DNA of 64,000 nt, from contig NZ_BMJC01000001.1 in the NCBI RefSeq assembly GCF_014642875.1, positions 539,335 through 603,334 of the forward strand, in the 5' to 3' direction. This document shows, piece after piece, positions 62,927 through 64,000 of this stretch (position 1 is the stretch's first letter; each line of letters begins with the position of its first letter). The position numbers were made by a program, and so were the translations under genes. This DNA is from Puia dinghuensis (GTDB taxonomy: Bacteria > Bacteroidota > Bacteroidia > Chitinophagales > Chitinophagaceae). The notes beneath the pieces are model-generated. The model was not told the DNA's origin. It saw nothing but the letters and a program-made list of their open reading frames with translations, and did not search any database.

Positions 62927-64000
62927 TTATGGTAATTTTAATTTATCCGAGGAAGGGACGAGGCGGGCGGAAAGGTCCGGTTCCCTGTCGATGCGGTCGA
63001 GGGGGATCATGGGCCGCTGGATGCGCTTATAGGGTAGACGGGACAGGTCCTGGTCGACACCGCCCGGGGTCAGCGCCATCAGCCAGGCGGCGCGCATGGC
63101 ACACAGTTCGGGCTCGAGGTAGCCGATCTTGACCACGACGATGGCGGCTTTCCGGGGTTCGAGGCCGAGGCGGGTAAAGTCGATCTCTTTGTGATAGGGT
63201 TTTCGTTTTTGCGTGACAATGACATGGACGCTGCCTATGCGAATGACGGTCTCTACCTCGGCGTCCTTATCGCCATAGACGATGGACTCTACTGTCCCGA
63301 TGAGGTGTACCGGCGGAGCATAGCGATGATCTACGGCAGCACCGGCATAGCCGTCGACTTGTCCACCCACTCCAGCCTTTATGGCTGCTTTTACCAGTTC
63401 TGCACCGGGGATGGAAGCATAGATAAGCGTGGGCCCATTGGCGGAGGTGAATTCAGGCCGGGCGAGGATCTGTCCGATCGTCCAGGTGACATCACCGGCT
63501 CCGCCGGCGGTTGGATTGTCGCCGCAGTCGCTGATAAAGAAAGGATGTTTATCACTTTTCACGGCGCTGTCCAGGCACTCTTTTAATGTGCCTGTCGGAG
63601 CGACAAAGACAAATTGCGATCGAACCCGCCAAAAACCCTGGGCTAAAGATTCGGCGGTGTGGGCCACCTTTTCCCTATCGTCGCCGGTGACCATGACCAC
63701 TGCGTGATTGCGGGGTTCGTCAGCCCAGGCATAGCCGACCCAGATGGCTGCGTCGATGATGCCGCTTTGGGCTGCTGCGGGTGCAACAGCCTTATAGACC
63801 GATTTGCCCGGTTCGATGCGGGTGCTTGTTTTTTCCCCGGGTAACAGGATGGGAATGGGTATCCAGGCTTTGTAGGCCGGTTTGCCTTTGCCGCTTTCGA
63901 TCCTTGCCAGGAGATTCTCTACGGCCCGGCGTTTGGTATCCATGGCATCTTCATGTGGCGCCATGCGGTAGCAGGTGATGAGATCTGTGTTTTCAGCCAG
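62927..64000 (-). CDS. M81-family metallopeptidase, MlrC-like (5' end missing)
   Basis: The 3' part of a gene like microcystin-degradation MlrC (DUF1485 N-terminal plus MlrC C-terminal domain). The frame is open to the right edge: upstream of the ATG at 63964 it continues ENTDLITCYRMAPHEDAMD, so that ATG is internal. Recognisable features are DTKRRAVENLLARI, the region around ISDCGDNPTAGGAGDVTW and the C-terminal VVKIGYLEP. Bacterial homologues are annotated as zinc peptidases, but many act on unknown substrates, and microcystin breakdown should not be assumed. A 104-base gap separates it from the AsmA-like gene. Confidence 0.88.
   Translation of the reverse strand: MAENTDLITCYRMAPHEDAMDTKRRAVENLLARIESGKGKPAYKAWIPIPILLPGEKTSTRIEPGKSVYKAVAPAAAQSGIIDAAIWVGYAWADEPRNHAVVMVTGDDREKVAHTAESLAQGFWRVRSQFVFVAPTGTLKECLDSAVKSDKHPFFISDCGDNPTAGGAGDVTWTIGQILARPEFTSANGPTLIYASIPGAELVKAAIKAGVGGQVDGYAGAAVDHRYAPPVHLIGTVESIVYGDKDAEVETVIRIGSVHVIVTQKRKPYHKEIDFTRLGLEPRKAAIVVVKIGYLEPELCAMRAAWLMALTPGGVDQDLSRLPYKRIQRPMIPLDRIDREPDLSARLVPSSDKLKLP

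Overview
The window looks like part of the chromosome of a high-GC (well over 50% by eye) member of the Bacteroidota, most likely Chitinophagaceae. Support comes from a SusD-type nutrient-binding protein, many secreted glycoside hydrolases, lipoproteins with G-C or S-C lipoboxes, stand-alone FtsX-like permeases of about 800 residues, a sigma factor paired with a small membrane protein, weak Shine-Dalgarno sites, and several upstream boxes matching the Bacteroidota -7 element TAnnTTTG. The species cannot be named from sequence alone. No tRNA, rRNA, CRISPR array, insertion sequence or phage gene was recognised, and no gene-free stretch exceeds 300 bases.

Layout. 1-7082 (+): the C-terminal part of a SusD-like protein, a large FG-GAP/ASPIC lipoprotein, galactokinase (galK) and a lipoprotein aldose 1-epimerase. 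7069-17493 (-): a tightly packed eight-gene operon encoding uptake and complete reductive degradation of pyrimidines. It has an NCS1 transporter, PreT/PreA dihydropyrimidine dehydrogenase, dihydropyrimidinase, beta-ureidopropionase, an omega-aminotransferase and a CoA-acylating (methyl)malonate-semialdehyde dehydrogenase. An exported P1-family (DmpA/BapA-like) peptidase sits in the middle. Together they would turn uracil into beta-alanine and then acetyl-CoA, and thymine into propionyl-CoA. A perfect 12-bp inverted repeat embraces the first start codon. 17548-22213 (-): a YncE-like beta-propeller and a two-gene ABC exporter whose sequence features point to a heterodimer with one degenerate ATP site.

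22346-34626: a carbohydrate and glycoprotein region. It holds a glutaminase-A-like protein with a GH92 alpha-mannosidase, a 39-residue membrane peptide with its own terminator, two paralogous small lipoproteins, dusB, two overlapping GH30 enzymes, and a convergent GH127/GH146-type beta-L-arabinofuranosidase. 34804-36571: a GlxA-type regulator and a ProC-like oxidoreductase. 36602-50865: an RND efflux operon (tolC, adaptor, two tandem RND pumps) flanked by two FtsX-like permeases on the opposite strand.

50867-64000: smaller units. These are a hotdog thioesterase and PfkB kinase pair, DUF2809 with an MpaB/DUF2236-like protein, a Tat-exported Gfo/Idh/MocA oxidoreductase, an AlkD-like DNA repair protein, an SDR with an AraC regulator, a PadR regulator with a membrane partner, a broken alpha/beta hydrolase, an ECF sigma factor with a membrane protein, a large AsmA-like protein, and the 3' part of an MlrC-like (M81) gene that runs off the right edge.
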